A stretch of DNA of 64,000 nucleotides, from contig CAVWBB010000016.1 in NCBI GenBank assembly GCA_963753115.1, positions 1 through 64,000 on the forward strand. Reading direction: 5' to 3'. The notes under the pieces are model-generated. The model was not told where the DNA came from, made no database searches, and was given only the letters and a program-made list of their open reading frames with translations. Below are positions 38,109-47,302 of this stretch, piece by piece. Numbering within the stretch: position 1 is the stretch's first letter; each line of letters opens with the position of its first letter. This DNA is from Bog-473 sp963753115 (GTDB lineage Bacteria; Actinomycetota; Acidimicrobiia; Acidimicrobiales; RAAP-2). A program made the position numbers and the translations under genes.

Positions 38109-38205
38109 CCTCGCACCTCTTGCTCGAGGTGGGAGCTGCTCCTGGTTCGGGTGGTGTGGGGCGGGCACAAGCGGAAAGACTGCAGCGGTCAAGGAGGTGA
38201 TGCGC

Positions 38206-38847
38206 ATGTTCCGCGATCGTGTGGATGCGGGTCGCCGCCTGGCCGAAGTGGTGCGGGCCGCCGGCGTCGGTGGGGACGATGTCGTCGTGCTCGGCCTCCC
38301 TCGGGGCGGGGTCCCCGTTGCCGCGGAGGTTGCGCGCGGACTCGGGGCTCCACTCGACGTGATCGTCGTGCGCAAGCTCGGCTTCCCGTCTCAGCCCGAA
38401 CTGGCGATGGGGGCCATCGGCGAGAACGGGGTGCGAGTCGAGAATGTGGACGGCACGGGCTGGACGATGAGCGCCGGCGTCGACCTTGCCGCGGTGGAGG
38501 AGAGGGAACGCGCGGAACTCATTCGTCGGTCCCGGCGATACCGGAACGCGCGTCCTCCGATCGATCTCCGAGGACGCTGTGCCGTGATCGTCGACGACGG
38601 GATCGCCACTGGTTCGACCGCTCGCGCAGCCTGTCGCGTCGCCCGAGCCCAGGGGGCGACGCGGGTCGTGCTCGCCGTGCCGGTCGCCCCGAAAGCTGCG
38701 GCCGCGACCCTGCAGGACGTCTGTGACGAGTTCCTCTGCGCGACCATGCCTGAGTCGTTCTTCGCCGTCGGCGAGTGGTACGACGACTTCTCGCCGACGT
38801 CCGATGACGAGGTCACGGATCTGCTCCGCCGGAGTACTCAGGTATAG
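38206..38847 (+). CDS. phosphoribosyltransferase family protein
   Basis: A 213-residue type I PRTase fold. VVVLGLPRGGVPVAAEVARG starts the domain, and AVIVDDGIATGSTARAA is the PRPP-binding loop (VDDGIATG). A long helical hood (VEERERAELIRRSRRYRNAR) sits between them, as in DUF-type PRTases often found beside stress genes. ATG 38206 follows AGGAGG with an 8-base gap; earlier in-frame starts include that site. The nucleobase substrate is unknown. Confidence 0.88.
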   Translation: MFRDRVDAGRRLAEVVRAAGVGGDDVVVLGLPRGGVPVAAEVARGLGAPLDVIVVRKLGFPSQPELAMGAIGENGVRVENVDGTGWTMSAGVDLAAVEERERAELIRRSRRYRNARPPIDLRGRCAVIVDDGIATGSTARAACRVARAQGATRVVLAVPVAPKAAAATLQDVCDEFLCATMPESFFAVGEWYDDFSPTSDDEVTDLLRRSTQV

Positions 38848-39693
38848 GTGAACGTCATGGCGTTGGACGTGCCGCCCGAGGTGGTGATCACGACTTGTGC
38901 CGTGGGTGAGGTCGACGCCGGCGCGGTGAGGGTGCAGGTGTTCTGCGCGGGGCAGCTCGTCGGCGCCACCTGGCCGTTGAACGTGGCCACGATCTGACCG
39001 CTCGAGCTCAAGAAGTTGGCGCCCGTGACCGTGATGCGCTGCCCAGCGGTTCCGCTGGAGGGACTGAGCGAGGCGATGTTCGGTGGACCGCCTGGAGAAA
39101 CCGCAGCGGTTGTCGGGGTCGAGGTGGAGGGCGCCGTCGTCGTTGGCGTCGTGCTCGACGTCGTGCGGTGCGTCCCAGTGCCAGCGGGTCCCGTCGAGGG
39201 CGTGCGGGAGGCAGGAGGACTCACAGGCGCAGAGCCCGCAGCCGTCGTCGACGGGGGAGCGGAGTGGCCGCTCAACGAGATCGACCAAAGCGATGGCGGC
39301 CGCCACGACGAGTGCCCCGACGACGGCGACCGAGCCGACGAGCCAGCGGCTGGGTCGGGCAGCCGGTCCGGGGCTCCCCTCGGGGCGGAAGTCCCCACGG
39401 GGCGGGACGCCACCCAGAGGCCGTGCGCCTTCCAGGAGGCGGACGTCCCCCACGGGACGGACCTCCTCGGTACGGGGTGCCTGATCGGCCTCCCTCGGTG
39501 TTGGCAGGGTGGGGGGTTCCGCTGATGGCGGGCGGGGCGGCGCCGGGCGTGGCGGGGTCTGGCGTGGCGGCAGAGGCACCGGGGGAGGCCTGCCGGTGGC
39601 CTCGCGGGCGCGTCGCACGGCGCTCTCCATCGCCCCTAGGGCGCGCTGGCCGGGAGTCCCCGGCGGCGGCTCGACCGCGTGCTCGTCTGCCAT
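38838..39693 (-). CDS. single-TM protein with extracellular IPT/TIG domain, frameshifted
   Basis: Start ATG 39693 follows AGAGGAG (MADEHAVEPPPGTPGQRALG). A Pro-rich cytosolic part is followed by one TM helix (WLVGSVAVVGALVVAAAIAL). After the helix, near 39280-39290, the frame shifts into a Ser/Thr/Pro stalk and a TIG domain: NIASLSPSSGTAGQRITVTG, NFLSSSGQIVATFNGQVAPT, ending AMTFTYT at 38838. TIG domains are immunoglobulin-like binding modules on cell-surface proteins. Overlaps the phosphoribosyltransferase end by 10 bases. Confidence 0.7.
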
Positions 39694-39787
39694 CGGCTCC
39701 TCTGCCGCGTACTTGTTCCCCGAACAGTGTCTTTCATTCGCCCGTAGCATGATCCCTGGAATTGGACCTGTTGAGCAGGAGACAGCC

Positions 39788-41128
39788 ATGCAATCGGACC
39801 TCATTTCCAGGCCGAGCCCGTTGCGGCCTCGGCAACAGCAGCACCCGGCGACGGAGGGCCCCCCGGGTGGCGGCGTCGGCAGGGCGATCGAGCCCCTCCT
39901 GGTCCATTTCTTCGGCGGTCCACCGCCGGTCCGCTTCGAGTTCTGGGACGGGACATTTCTCGGGCCGGCGCAGGGGAACACCATCGCGGTCCGCTCTCCC
40001 GATGCCGTGCGGCGGTTGCTTTGGGCGCCCAGTGAGCTCGGGCTCGCCCGGGCCTTCGTCATGGGTGACCTCACCTTCGAGGGCGACATCTTCGAGATCC
40101 TGGCGGCGCTGCATGCCGCGTCTCCCGAACGGATCCACGTCGGGTCCCGGCTGCCATGGCAGGCGCTGCAGGCGGCGCGTCGCCTCGGCGTGATCGCCGG
40201 CCCACTACCGCCTCCACCGGAGGAGGCAGCGCCGCGGGGCCGGTTGCATTCGCCGCGTCGCGACGCCCAGGCGGTGCAGCACCACTACGACGTCAGCAAC
40301 GACTTCTACGCCATGGTGCTCGGCCCGGCCATGACGTACTCCTGCGCCCGGTTCGCCCCGGGGATCGACACACTCGAGGCCGCACAGCAGTCCAAGCACG
40401 ACCTCGTCTGCCACAAGCTCGGGCTGGCCGACCGGCCGGGACAGCGGATCCTCGATGTCGGCTGCGGCTGGGGCGCCTTTGCCCTCCACGCCGCCCGGAA
40501 CTACGGCGCACGGGTTGTCGGGGTGACCCTCAGCCCAGCTCAGGCGCGGTGGGCGCGCGACCGGGTGGCGGCCGCCGGGTTGGAACAGAACATCGAGATC
40601 CGCCTCCAGGACTACCGCGACCTGCGGGATGGCCCGTTCGACGGCATCGCGTCCGTGGGCATGTTCGAGCACGTCGGGTCCGCCAAGAGCGCCGAGTACT
40701 TCGACACCATGCGCCGTTTGCTCGGGCCGGAGGGCCGGCTCCTCAATCACGCCATCTCGAGCGTGGGCGGGTCGCGCATCGGGCCGAGAACGTTCATCGG
40801 TCGTTACGTGTTTCCCGACGGCGAGCTCATCGACGTGGGACAGGTCGTGCTGTCCATGGAGGAGGCGGGATTCGAGGTGCGCGACGTCGAATCCCTGCGG
40901 GAGCACTACGCCAAGACGCTCCGTGCCTGGGTGGGGAACCTGCACGAGCACTGGGATGCCGCCGTCGCCGACGTCGGCATACGGCGGGCCCGCGTCTGGC
41001 AGCTGTACATGGCGGCTTCGGCCAACGGGTTCGAAGACGGCGGGATCTCGATCCATCAGGTGCTGGGTGTCGTCCCAGGGCCTGAGGGCCGGAGCGGCAT
41101 GCCGCCCACCCGCGGCGCCTGGGCCTGA
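39788..41128 (+). CDS. cfa: cyclopropane-fatty-acyl-phospholipid synthase family methyltransferase
   Basis: A 446-residue SAM-dependent enzyme converting unsaturated phospholipid acyl chains to cyclopropane or methyl-branched products, at the inner membrane. Seen: VQHHYDVSNDFYAMVLGPAM, MTYSCARF, RILDVGCGWGAFALHAARNY (SAM motif I), GVTLSPAQ, MFEHVG and the end motif ARVWQLYMAASANGFEDGGI. ATG 39788 has AGGAG before it. The extra N-terminal domain (about 120 residues) matches CFA synthase architecture rather than the short mycolic-acid type. Confidence 0.88.
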   Translation: MQSDLISRPSPLRPRQQQHPATEGPPGGGVGRAIEPLLVHFFGGPPPVRFEFWDGTFLGPAQGNTIAVRSPDAVRRLLWAPSELGLARAFVMGDLTFEGDIFEILAALHAASPERIHVGSRLPWQALQAARRLGVIAGPLPPPPEEAAPRGRLHSPRRDAQAVQHHYDVSNDFYAMVLGPAMTYSCARFAPGIDTLEAAQQSKHDLVCHKLGLADRPGQRILDVGCGWGAFALHAARNYGARVVGVTLSPAQARWARDRVAAAGLEQNIEIRLQDYRDLRDGPFDGIASVGMFEHVGSAKSAEYFDTMRRLLGPEGRLLNHAISSVGGSRIGPRTFIGRYVFPDGELIDVGQVVLSMEEAGFEVRDVESLREHYAKTLRAWVGNLHEHWDAAVADVGIRRARVWQLYMAASANGFEDGGISIHQVLGVVPGPEGRSGMPPTRGAWA

Positions 41129-41182
41129 CGCCGAGCGGAGGGCCTGCTGGCACCACCCGTCGTTTCGTGCGACCCTGACCAC

Positions 41183-42263
41183 GTGTCATCGGGCCACCAG
41201 ATCATCGTCTGTGACGGTGACGAGACAGGGCAGGAGCTGCTCGACGAAGCCCTGCGTGTGCTCGATCCGGCCATCCTGGGTTTCGCCCTCGAACTGATCC
41301 GATTCGACCTGTCGCTCGCGAATCGACGAGCCACGGCGAACGAGGTTGTCCGTGAGGCCGCCGCCGCGATGCGTGAGACGGGTCTCGGGCTCAAGGCGGC
41401 CACCATCACCCCGGAGATCACGGGCGACGTGGGCAGCCCCAACCGCATTTTGCGAGAGGGCGTGGGTGGCTCGGTCATCGTGCGCACGGGCCGGCGGATC
41501 CCGGGCGTGGCGCCGCCCGCCTCTGTCGTGCACCCCATCGTCGTGGTTCGCATGGCGGTCGGCGACGCCTATGGGGCCGAGGAGCGCCGGACGGGTGAAC
41601 CGGGCAGCGTGGGGGAGCAGGCCTGGCGGACCGAGCGCATCGATCGCTCCGTCTGTCGCTCCGTGGCCGAATTCTCGTTCCGGACCGCCGCACATCAGGA
41701 TGCCTGCGTGTACGGCGGTCCGAAGTGGACCGTGTCGACGGTCTACGAGGGCATGTTGAAAGAGGAGATGGACGCCGCGGCCGGGCGCTATCCCGACGTG
41801 CCGTACCGGCCCACGCTGATCGACGCCGCGTACGCGGGTCTGCTCACCGAGTCGAGCGGCAGCCCGCTCGTCATCCCGGCGCTCAACCGTGACGGGGACT
41901 GCCTCTCGGATCTCGTCCTGGCGCTGTTCGGCTCCATCGCGGGAGCGGAGTCCGTGCTGCTGGCGCTCGACGACCAGATGCACCCGGTCGTGGCCATGGC
42001 CGAAGCGCCACACGGGACGGCGCCCTCGCTCATGGGCAAGAACGTCGCCAACCCGATGGCGATGTTGCTGGCCTGTGCCGCCGTGCTCGACCACGCCGCC
42101 CAGGGCGACGGCACGGTGGCGGGCGGCGGCCACCGCCATCCGCCGGGCCACGCTCGGCGCGGCGGCGGACGGGATCCGAACCTTCGACCTGGGCGGGGAG
42201 GCTTCCACCTCGGAGGTCGTCGACGAGGTCCTGGCACGGCTCCGGCCCGACGCCCTGGCCTGA
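41183..42263 (+). CDS. isocitrate/isopropylmalate dehydrogenase family protein, frameshifted
   Basis: About 360 residues. The beta-decarboxylating dehydrogenase pattern is visible: IIVCDGDETGQELLDEAL, FDLSLANRRATANEVVREAA, TITPEITGDVGSPNRILREG, and NVANPMAMLLACAAVLDH (the GN/DxxSD-like cofactor region). At about 42117 one extra base in GCGGGCGGCGGCC breaks the frame; ATAIRRATLGAAADGIRTFD and the end LARLRPDALA at 42263 are one frame over. GTG 41183 is the start. Whether it is an isocitrate, isopropylmalate or tartrate dehydrogenase cannot be told. Confidence 0.78.
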
Positions 42264-42749
42264 ACGGCACCTTCACCGAAACGGGGGGTTTGCCGGCACG
42301 TTCGACCGGGCATCTAAGGATGTGCAGAGCGCCCAACCTGGCCAGGGGGCTGGCGCTCCAGAAGGAACGAACCCGAGGGGGGCCTTCTGGTGCTTGCGAG
42401 CCGCGTCTTTTCAGACGCAGTGACCGTGTCGCGCGGGTGGGCCTGCGCGCACGACGCGACCATGAGGACGCGAACGGCAATCTGTCGAGCACGCGAACAG
42501 GAGGGGGCGTGCGTGCGGATGAACGGTCGCGTTCCGCGCTCCATGCGCGCGCCCCTTCTTGCTGTTGCACAATGACTGCGTGTGTTCTCCGGGCTCATCG
42601 TGCGTCGTGTGGCAAACCCGCAGCCATTGATCGTTGCGTGTGACTGCAGATGGGTCATGGACAACGCAAGAGACCGCTGTCCTCCACAGGCTTTCCACTG
42701 CTCGTGTGGATTACTCGGCGGCGGAGCATCGGTTGCAACCGTCGCCGGG
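42264..42749. other. intergenic region between converging genes, with two hairpins
   Basis: No convincing coding frame. It holds CCAGAAGG (42358-42365) pairing with CCTTCTGG (42383-42390) and a GCGTCT-TTTC-AGACGC hairpin (42403-42418). Either may end transcription of the dehydrogenase gene. The rest is GC-rich with poor codon structure; the TCCACAGG/TGGATTA stretch near 42690 lacks clear meaning. Confidence 0.4.
42358..42390 (+). terminator. candidate hairpin terminator
   Basis: 8-bp perfect stem CCAGAAGG / CCTTCTGG with a 17-base loop, 95 bases after the stop of the dehydrogenase gene. No U-tract follows, so this is weak; a second hairpin at 42403-42418 is close by. Confidence 0.3.
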
Positions 42750-43646
42750 TCAGGGTAAGCCGAGTGGGGCGAAGAGGTCCCCGTCCTTGTCGATGCGCCG
42801 CAGCACGTCGGTGGTCTCAAAGCGGAGGATTCGGGGGTCTTTCTTGGCGGCGCACCGTTCTACTTCGGCCTGCGTGACCGGTGTCGAGACCGTCGGCGTG
42901 GGCATGGCCCGAACCGAATAGACGGCGACGGTCGTCTTGGCCGAGTGGTTCTGGCTCCAGTCGATGAGCACCCGGCCCCGGCGCAACGACTTGCGCATGT
43001 TGGAGACCACGAGCTCCGGGTGATCGGACTCCAACTTCCGGGCTATTTCGTGCGCGCGTTCCCGCTGGCTGTCCCAGGTCGTCTGCGGGCCCACCGCGGC
43101 ATAGAGCTGGAGGCCCTTCGATCCGCTGGTCTTGGGGAACGACTCCGTTCCTTGCTGGGCGAGCTCCTCCATGACATACCCGGCGACCACGCAGCACTCG
43201 ACGATCGACGTCCCCTCGCCGGGATCGAGATCGAAGACCATGTGATCGGGGCGGGCCGGGAGCTTGCGGTGTCTGCCAACGTGCCACAAGGGCACGTGGA
43301 GCTCGATCGTCCCGAGGTTCGCCGCCCAGGCCAAAGTGGGGAGGTCGTTGACCATTGCGTAAGGGATGACGTCCTCACCGTCGCTGGAGCCGACGTCGAC
43401 TGAGCGCACCCAGGCGGGAGCGTGAGACGGAATGTGCTTCTCGAAGAAGAACTTGCCGTCGACCCCATCGGGGAACCGTTTCATGGTCAGCGGTCTCTCC
43501 CGAAGGTGCGGCAGCATCGCCGGTGCGACCCGCACGTAGTAGTCGATCAGTTGGCCCTTGGTGAAGCCGCTCTCGGGAAAGAGGACCTTCTCGAGATTGG
43601 AGACCGAGAGCTCCCGTCCTTCGATCGTGGTGCGCGTCGGGCTCAT
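42750..43646 (-). CDS. ligD: LigD polymerase (archaeo-eukaryotic primase-type) domain protein
   Basis: A 298-residue stand-alone polymerase module of the bacterial NHEJ pathway. LSNLEKVLFPESGFTKGQLI opens the domain, the catalytic metal Asp pair is in FDLDPGEGTS, and KTSGSKGLQLYAA and RRGRVLIDWSQN follow. It fills gaps with ribo- or deoxynucleotides at double-strand breaks. Its ATG overlaps the stop of the ligase gene by ATGA, so both proteins are translated together. In many Actinobacteria these domains are fused; here they are split. Confidence 0.92.
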   Translation of the reverse strand: MSPTRTTIEGRELSVSNLEKVLFPESGFTKGQLIDYYVRVAPAMLPHLRERPLTMKRFPDGVDGKFFFEKHIPSHAPAWVRSVDVGSSDGEDVIPYAMVNDLPTLAWAANLGTIELHVPLWHVGRHRKLPARPDHMVFDLDPGEGTSIVECCVVAGYVMEELAQQGTESFPKTSGSKGLQLYAAVGPQTTWDSQRERAHEIARKLESDHPELVVSNMRKSLRRGRVLIDWSQNHSAKTTVAVYSVRAMPTPTVSTPVTQAEVERCAAKKDPRILRFETTDVLRRIDKDGDLFAPLGLP

Positions 43647-45106
43647 TCGACGACGACCTCACCGGGCAATTTGTCCGGCCGCAGACCCCTCCAGGTCGGA
43701 TGGCGCAGACGGCCCGCCGTCGTCCATTCTCCGAACTCGACCTCTCCCACCAATTCGGGCCGGACGAAGTGCGCCTTGCCCGCATCGCCGGAAGGGAGCG
43801 CGCCGAGGAAGGGACTCTCCTGCGACGTCAGAGGTCGGAGCTCGCGGAGGAGCTCGGCGCGCGCCTGGGCGCTGAACCCCGTGCCGACCTTGCCGACGTA
43901 CCGCAGGCCGCCTTCGTCGGGGATCCCGAGCAGGAGCGCGCCCAGGCTGTCGAGTCGTTCGCCCTGCCCGTCGGTCCAGGCCCCGATGACAACCTCCTGC
44001 GTCCGGAACGACTTGACCTTGGTCCAGTCAGGGCTGCGGCGACCTGGTCGGTACGGGGAGCTGCGTCGCTTGGCGACCACGCCCTCCAAGCCGTTCTCCA
44101 CCGTCGCCTGCAGGATGTCGGGACCTGACACGTCCCGGAACGCCTCGGTGGTGGTGAACGTCTCGCCCGTGAGGTGCAGTGCTTCGAGCCGCTCTCGTCG
44201 CTCGTCGTAGGGAGCGTCCATGAGCGAGTGCCCGTCGATGTAGAGAAGGTCGAATGCAACGAAGCTGACCGGGTCCGACATCGACCGCCGTTTCGCCTCA
44301 CGCTGGTTGGACACATGCATGCGCCGCTGCAGCCTCGAGAAGCTGGGCCGGCCGTCATCGCCCAGGGCGACGATCTCGCCGTCGAGGACGCAGGTCGTCA
44401 TACCCAGGAATTTGCCGATGTCGGCCAGTTCGGGAAACGAGACCGTCACGTCGAGGTCGTTCCGACTCTGCGCCCTGACGCGGCCGCCTTCGACGAAGAG
44501 AATCGCTCGGACGCCGTCCCATTTGATCTCAAAGGCCCAGCCCTCGCTGTCCGCCGGCAGCTTCCCGGCCACCGCCAGCATGGGTTTGATGGCATCGGGG
44601 AGTGCGTCCGCACGGGTTGATGCGCCGTGCCGGTGGATCATCCAGTTGCGATCCTTCGTCTGGAACAAGACGAAGCTGCCGACGGCCCTCGTTCCGTGGA
44701 GCACGAACTTGACCTCGGCGTCGGACCACTTCTCCACGTCGTAGTGGCCGGTGTCCCAGATCGTCATCTGGCCACCGCCGTACTCGCCCTGGGGGATTTC
44801 GCCTTCGAAGGTCGCGTACTCCAGTGGATGATCCTCGGTGTGGACGGCGAGGTGGTTCTTCTCCGGAGTCTCGGGAAGGCCCTTGGGCAGGGCCCAGGAG
44901 GCGAGCACGCCGTCACGTTCGAGCCGGAGATCCCAGTGGAGACTGGTGGCGTGGTGCTCTTGGATCACGAATCGCTGCTCTCCCGAAGCCTTCGTCGACC
45001 GGCGGCCCATCGGTTCCGGGGTCTTCTTGGAGTCTCGCTTGGCGCGGTAGGGGTCGAGCTTTCTCGCCTTGCTCGCCGCACCCTCCCCTGTTGACTTCGC
45101 TGCCAC
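43643..45106 (-). CDS. ligD: LigD phosphoesterase-ligase protein
   Basis: About 487 residues. The N-terminal 3'-phosphoesterase domain has FVIQEHHATSLHWDLRLERD and FEGEIPQGEYGGG. The ATP-dependent ligase domain follows: EIKWDGVRA with the AMP-accepting Lys, VLDGEIVALGDDG, EGVVAKRRSSPYRPG and DWTKVKSF, then the OB domain (VRPELVGEVEFGEWT). The GTG at 45106 gives the usual N-terminal LDPYRAKRDSKKTPEP. No Ku gene is in the window. This gene diverges from the YihY gene. Confidence 0.92.
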   Translation of the reverse strand: MAAKSTGEGAASKARKLDPYRAKRDSKKTPEPMGRRSTKASGEQRFVIQEHHATSLHWDLRLERDGVLASWALPKGLPETPEKNHLAVHTEDHPLEYATFEGEIPQGEYGGGQMTIWDTGHYDVEKWSDAEVKFVLHGTRAVGSFVLFQTKDRNWMIHRHGASTRADALPDAIKPMLAVAGKLPADSEGWAFEIKWDGVRAILFVEGGRVRAQSRNDLDVTVSFPELADIGKFLGMTTCVLDGEIVALGDDGRPSFSRLQRRMHVSNQREAKRRSMSDPVSFVAFDLLYIDGHSLMDAPYDERRERLEALHLTGETFTTTEAFRDVSGPDILQATVENGLEGVVAKRRSSPYRPGRRSPDWTKVKSFRTQEVVIGAWTDGQGERLDSLGALLLGIPDEGGLRYVGKVGTGFSAQARAELLRELRPLTSQESPFLGALPSGDAGKAHFVRPELVGEVEFGEWTTAGRLRHPTWRGLRPDKLPGEVVVE

Positions 45107-45258
45107 CAGGTACCACGGTACCCATAGTCTCGGGTTCGCAAGTGCGGCAAGGGGTATGAGAAGCAGGCAGGACCGACGGAGGGAGAGGACGTGAGGGCGA
45201 CACCGATGACCGCACGTCTGCATCCGCGAGTCGGCGACCGCCTTTTCGCGGAATCCTC

Positions 45259-46251
45259 ATGAACGTCTTCGAGCGGCTCGTCCGCAAGGCGGACCGCACG
45301 CAACAGAGTGTCCGCCCGCTTGCCTTCGGCGTCGGCGTGTTCAAGAAGTTCGGCGACGACAGGGGGAGCTCGCTGTCGGCGCTGTTGACCTTCTACGGAT
45401 TCCTGTCCCTCTTCCCGCTCCTCCTGCTGCTGGTCACGATCCTCGGGTTCTTCGGCGGTGGCGAGCACTCCTTCGTCCGCCGAGTGGAGAACTCGGCCTT
45501 CTCCCAGTTCCCCGTCGTCGGTACGAAGCTGAGTACCAACATCCACGGCATTCACGGCCGCAGCATCTTCGGGTTGGTGGTGGGGATCATCGTGGTGCTG
45601 TGGGGCTCGCAAGGTGCGATTCAGACGGCGCAGTACGCGCAGTCAGAGATCTGGAACATCCCGGGAGTGAACCGCCCGAGCTTCTGGGCCCGACTTGGGC
45701 GGACGTACTCCATGATCGTGGTCCTCGGGCTGTTCCTCCTCGTCAGCACCGTGGTGGCCGGGCTGGTGACAATCGGGCACCACGGTGGCCTGGCCGTCGC
45801 CGGCGCGGTCGTGACCTCTCTCGCAGTCAACGTCGGGCTCTTCGTGGTCGCCTTCAGGTTGCTGACGCCGAAGCAGATTCCCTGGCGCGACATGATGCCG
45901 GGAGCCATCATCGGCGCGGTCGGTTGGACCCTCCTGCAGTATCTGGGTGGTCTGCTCGTGGAGCATTCACTGCGGAACACGAGCCAGGAGTACGGCGCGT
46001 TCGCGCTCGTGCTGGGCCTGATCGCCTTCCTCTTCCTGGCTGCCCAGGTCACCCTGTACGCCTCGGAGGTCAACGTGGTGCTCGCCCGGCACTTGTGGCC
46101 CAGAGGGCTCGTGCAGCCCCCGCTGACCGTGGCGGACAAGAAAGTGCTGTCCTCTATTGCGCTCGAGGGAAAGCGACGGCCAGAGCAATTCGTGACGACG
46201 GGTTTCAAGGCCGAGGAGAGCGCGGCCGGGGAGCGGCAGGACACGCCGTAA
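45259..46251 (+). CDS. YihY/UPF0761 family inner-membrane protein
   Basis: A 330-residue protein with six to seven TM helices. Family signatures are SSLSALLTFYGFLSLFPLLL, GSQGAIQTAQYAQSEIWNIP, and EYGAFALVLGLIAFLFLAAQ. Related proteins were named BrkB or RNase BN by mistake; the true role is unknown, perhaps envelope transport. No good ribosome site is visible before ATG 45259. Confidence 0.87.
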   Translation: MNVFERLVRKADRTQQSVRPLAFGVGVFKKFGDDRGSSLSALLTFYGFLSLFPLLLLLVTILGFFGGGEHSFVRRVENSAFSQFPVVGTKLSTNIHGIHGRSIFGLVVGIIVVLWGSQGAIQTAQYAQSEIWNIPGVNRPSFWARLGRTYSMIVVLGLFLLVSTVVAGLVTIGHHGGLAVAGAVVTSLAVNVGLFVVAFRLLTPKQIPWRDMMPGAIIGAVGWTLLQYLGGLLVEHSLRNTSQEYGAFALVLGLIAFLFLAAQVTLYASEVNVVLARHLWPRGLVQPPLTVADKKVLSSIALEGKRRPEQFVTTGFKAEESAAGERQDTP

Positions 46252-46338
46252 GCACCCCGCAGTTGGCAGTGTGCAGTTTCTGTCCCACGCCGATGGGTAT
46301 TTCTCTTGGGAGCACACCTTGGCGAGGAGGCCAACAGC

Positions 46339-46524
46339 ATGGCGAAGGCAGACAACGAGCACGCTGGTCGATTCGGGATCCGCGCCCTGGTGACCGGGCT
46401 CATTCTTGTCGCGGGCGCCGCCCTCGCCGCTGGGTTGGCGTCACGACAGCAGCGAGTTTCCGGCGCGGCCGGTGAAGCTCCTGCGGCTGCACCAGTAGAT
46501 CGGCAAGTCGAAGGGGGTATTTGA
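46339..46524 (+). CDS. small single-TM hypothetical protein
   Basis: A 61-residue protein starting MAKADNEHAGRFGIRALVTG with one TM helix (ALVTGLILVAGAALAAGLAS) and an Ala/Pro-rich tail. GAGGAGG lies 8 bases before ATG 46339. It precedes the next gene by 2 bases, so the pair is an operon. No known family. Confidence 0.6.
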   Translation: MAKADNEHAGRFGIRALVTGLILVAGAALAAGLASRQQRVSGAAGEAPAAAPVDRQVEGGI

Positions 46525-46526
46525 CG

Positions 46527-47138
46527 ATGTCGCTGACCGATCACGGTGAGAAGGCGGGGAACGCACTCGACCTCTTGGAGTCGGAGGATCTCGAACTGCA
46601 AGGCCTCTTCGACGAACTCCGGGCGAACCGGGGCTCGTCGGTGGAGGAGCGCGCCAAGTACGGGGACATCGCCAAGCAGATCATCCGGCATGTCGCCACT
46701 CGCGAGGCTGCTCTTGTCGATGTGAGCTCGGTGGCTTCCGGCGAACCGAGTCTGGAGGATGTTTCGAACCGTATGGAGAGCGGCATGCGAGAGCATCGGC
46801 CGTTCATCGACCGGGTGGAGAAGATGTCACGGGGCGTCCAGGGCATCAACCTCCGGGTGGGTCAGGACTTCGACGGCGAAATGGACGACCTGATGCACGT
46901 CATCGGGGCGGAAATCGTGTGGGAGCTCGGAGTAGCTCTACCCGACCTCAGGGGCGCGCTGGGCGCGACCCACCTGGAGGACGACCTGAAGACGGCCGAA
47001 CACCTCGCCGTCCACGCACCGACCAACCTCCACCCCGACGGGCCGCGCTGGTGGGAGCGGGCCCCGATCATCTCCCGGCTCATCACCATCTATGACCGGC
47101 TCAGGGACTTTCCGCGCGAGGCGAACCGCCCTCGCTGA
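46527..47138 (+). CDS. hemerythrin-like helical protein, degenerate metal site
   Basis: A 203-residue soluble helical protein. LLESEDLELQGLFDELRANR, YGDIAKQIIRHVATREAAL and SGMREHRPFIDRVEKMS look like HHE helices, with His in the second and third segments, but the first helix His is absent, so iron binding is doubtful. ATG 46527 is preferred over an in-frame TTG at 46521. Related proteins are common in soil Actinobacteria and of unknown role. Confidence 0.55.
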   Translation: MSLTDHGEKAGNALDLLESEDLELQGLFDELRANRGSSVEERAKYGDIAKQIIRHVATREAALVDVSSVASGEPSLEDVSNRMESGMREHRPFIDRVEKMSRGVQGINLRVGQDFDGEMDDLMHVIGAEIVWELGVALPDLRGALGATHLEDDLKTAEHLAVHAPTNLHPDGPRWWERAPIISRLITIYDRLRDFPREANRPR

Positions 47139-47302
47139 GGAGCCCTTCCCCGTCAAGCGGGTCCCCACCACGGACAATGTCCGGTGCTGCCGGTGAAGGC
47201 CAGAGGGTCACAATTCATCGAGTGGATTCGGAGCCGAAGCCCGTGGTCCCGTAAGGTTCTGCCGGATGCCGCAGCACAGCCTGCGGCGGGGGATCGGGGG
47301 CC

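Noticed and set aside
42690..42720. Replication origin signals (TCCACAG-like stretches)
   Set aside because: Single matches only, with no cluster of DnaA boxes and no dnaA/dnaN context.
42314..42820. 168-residue minus-strand frame downstream of the LigD polymerase gene
   Set aside because: No ribosome site, no recognisable domain, Arg/Ser/Thr-rich, and it overlaps the 3' end of a clear gene.
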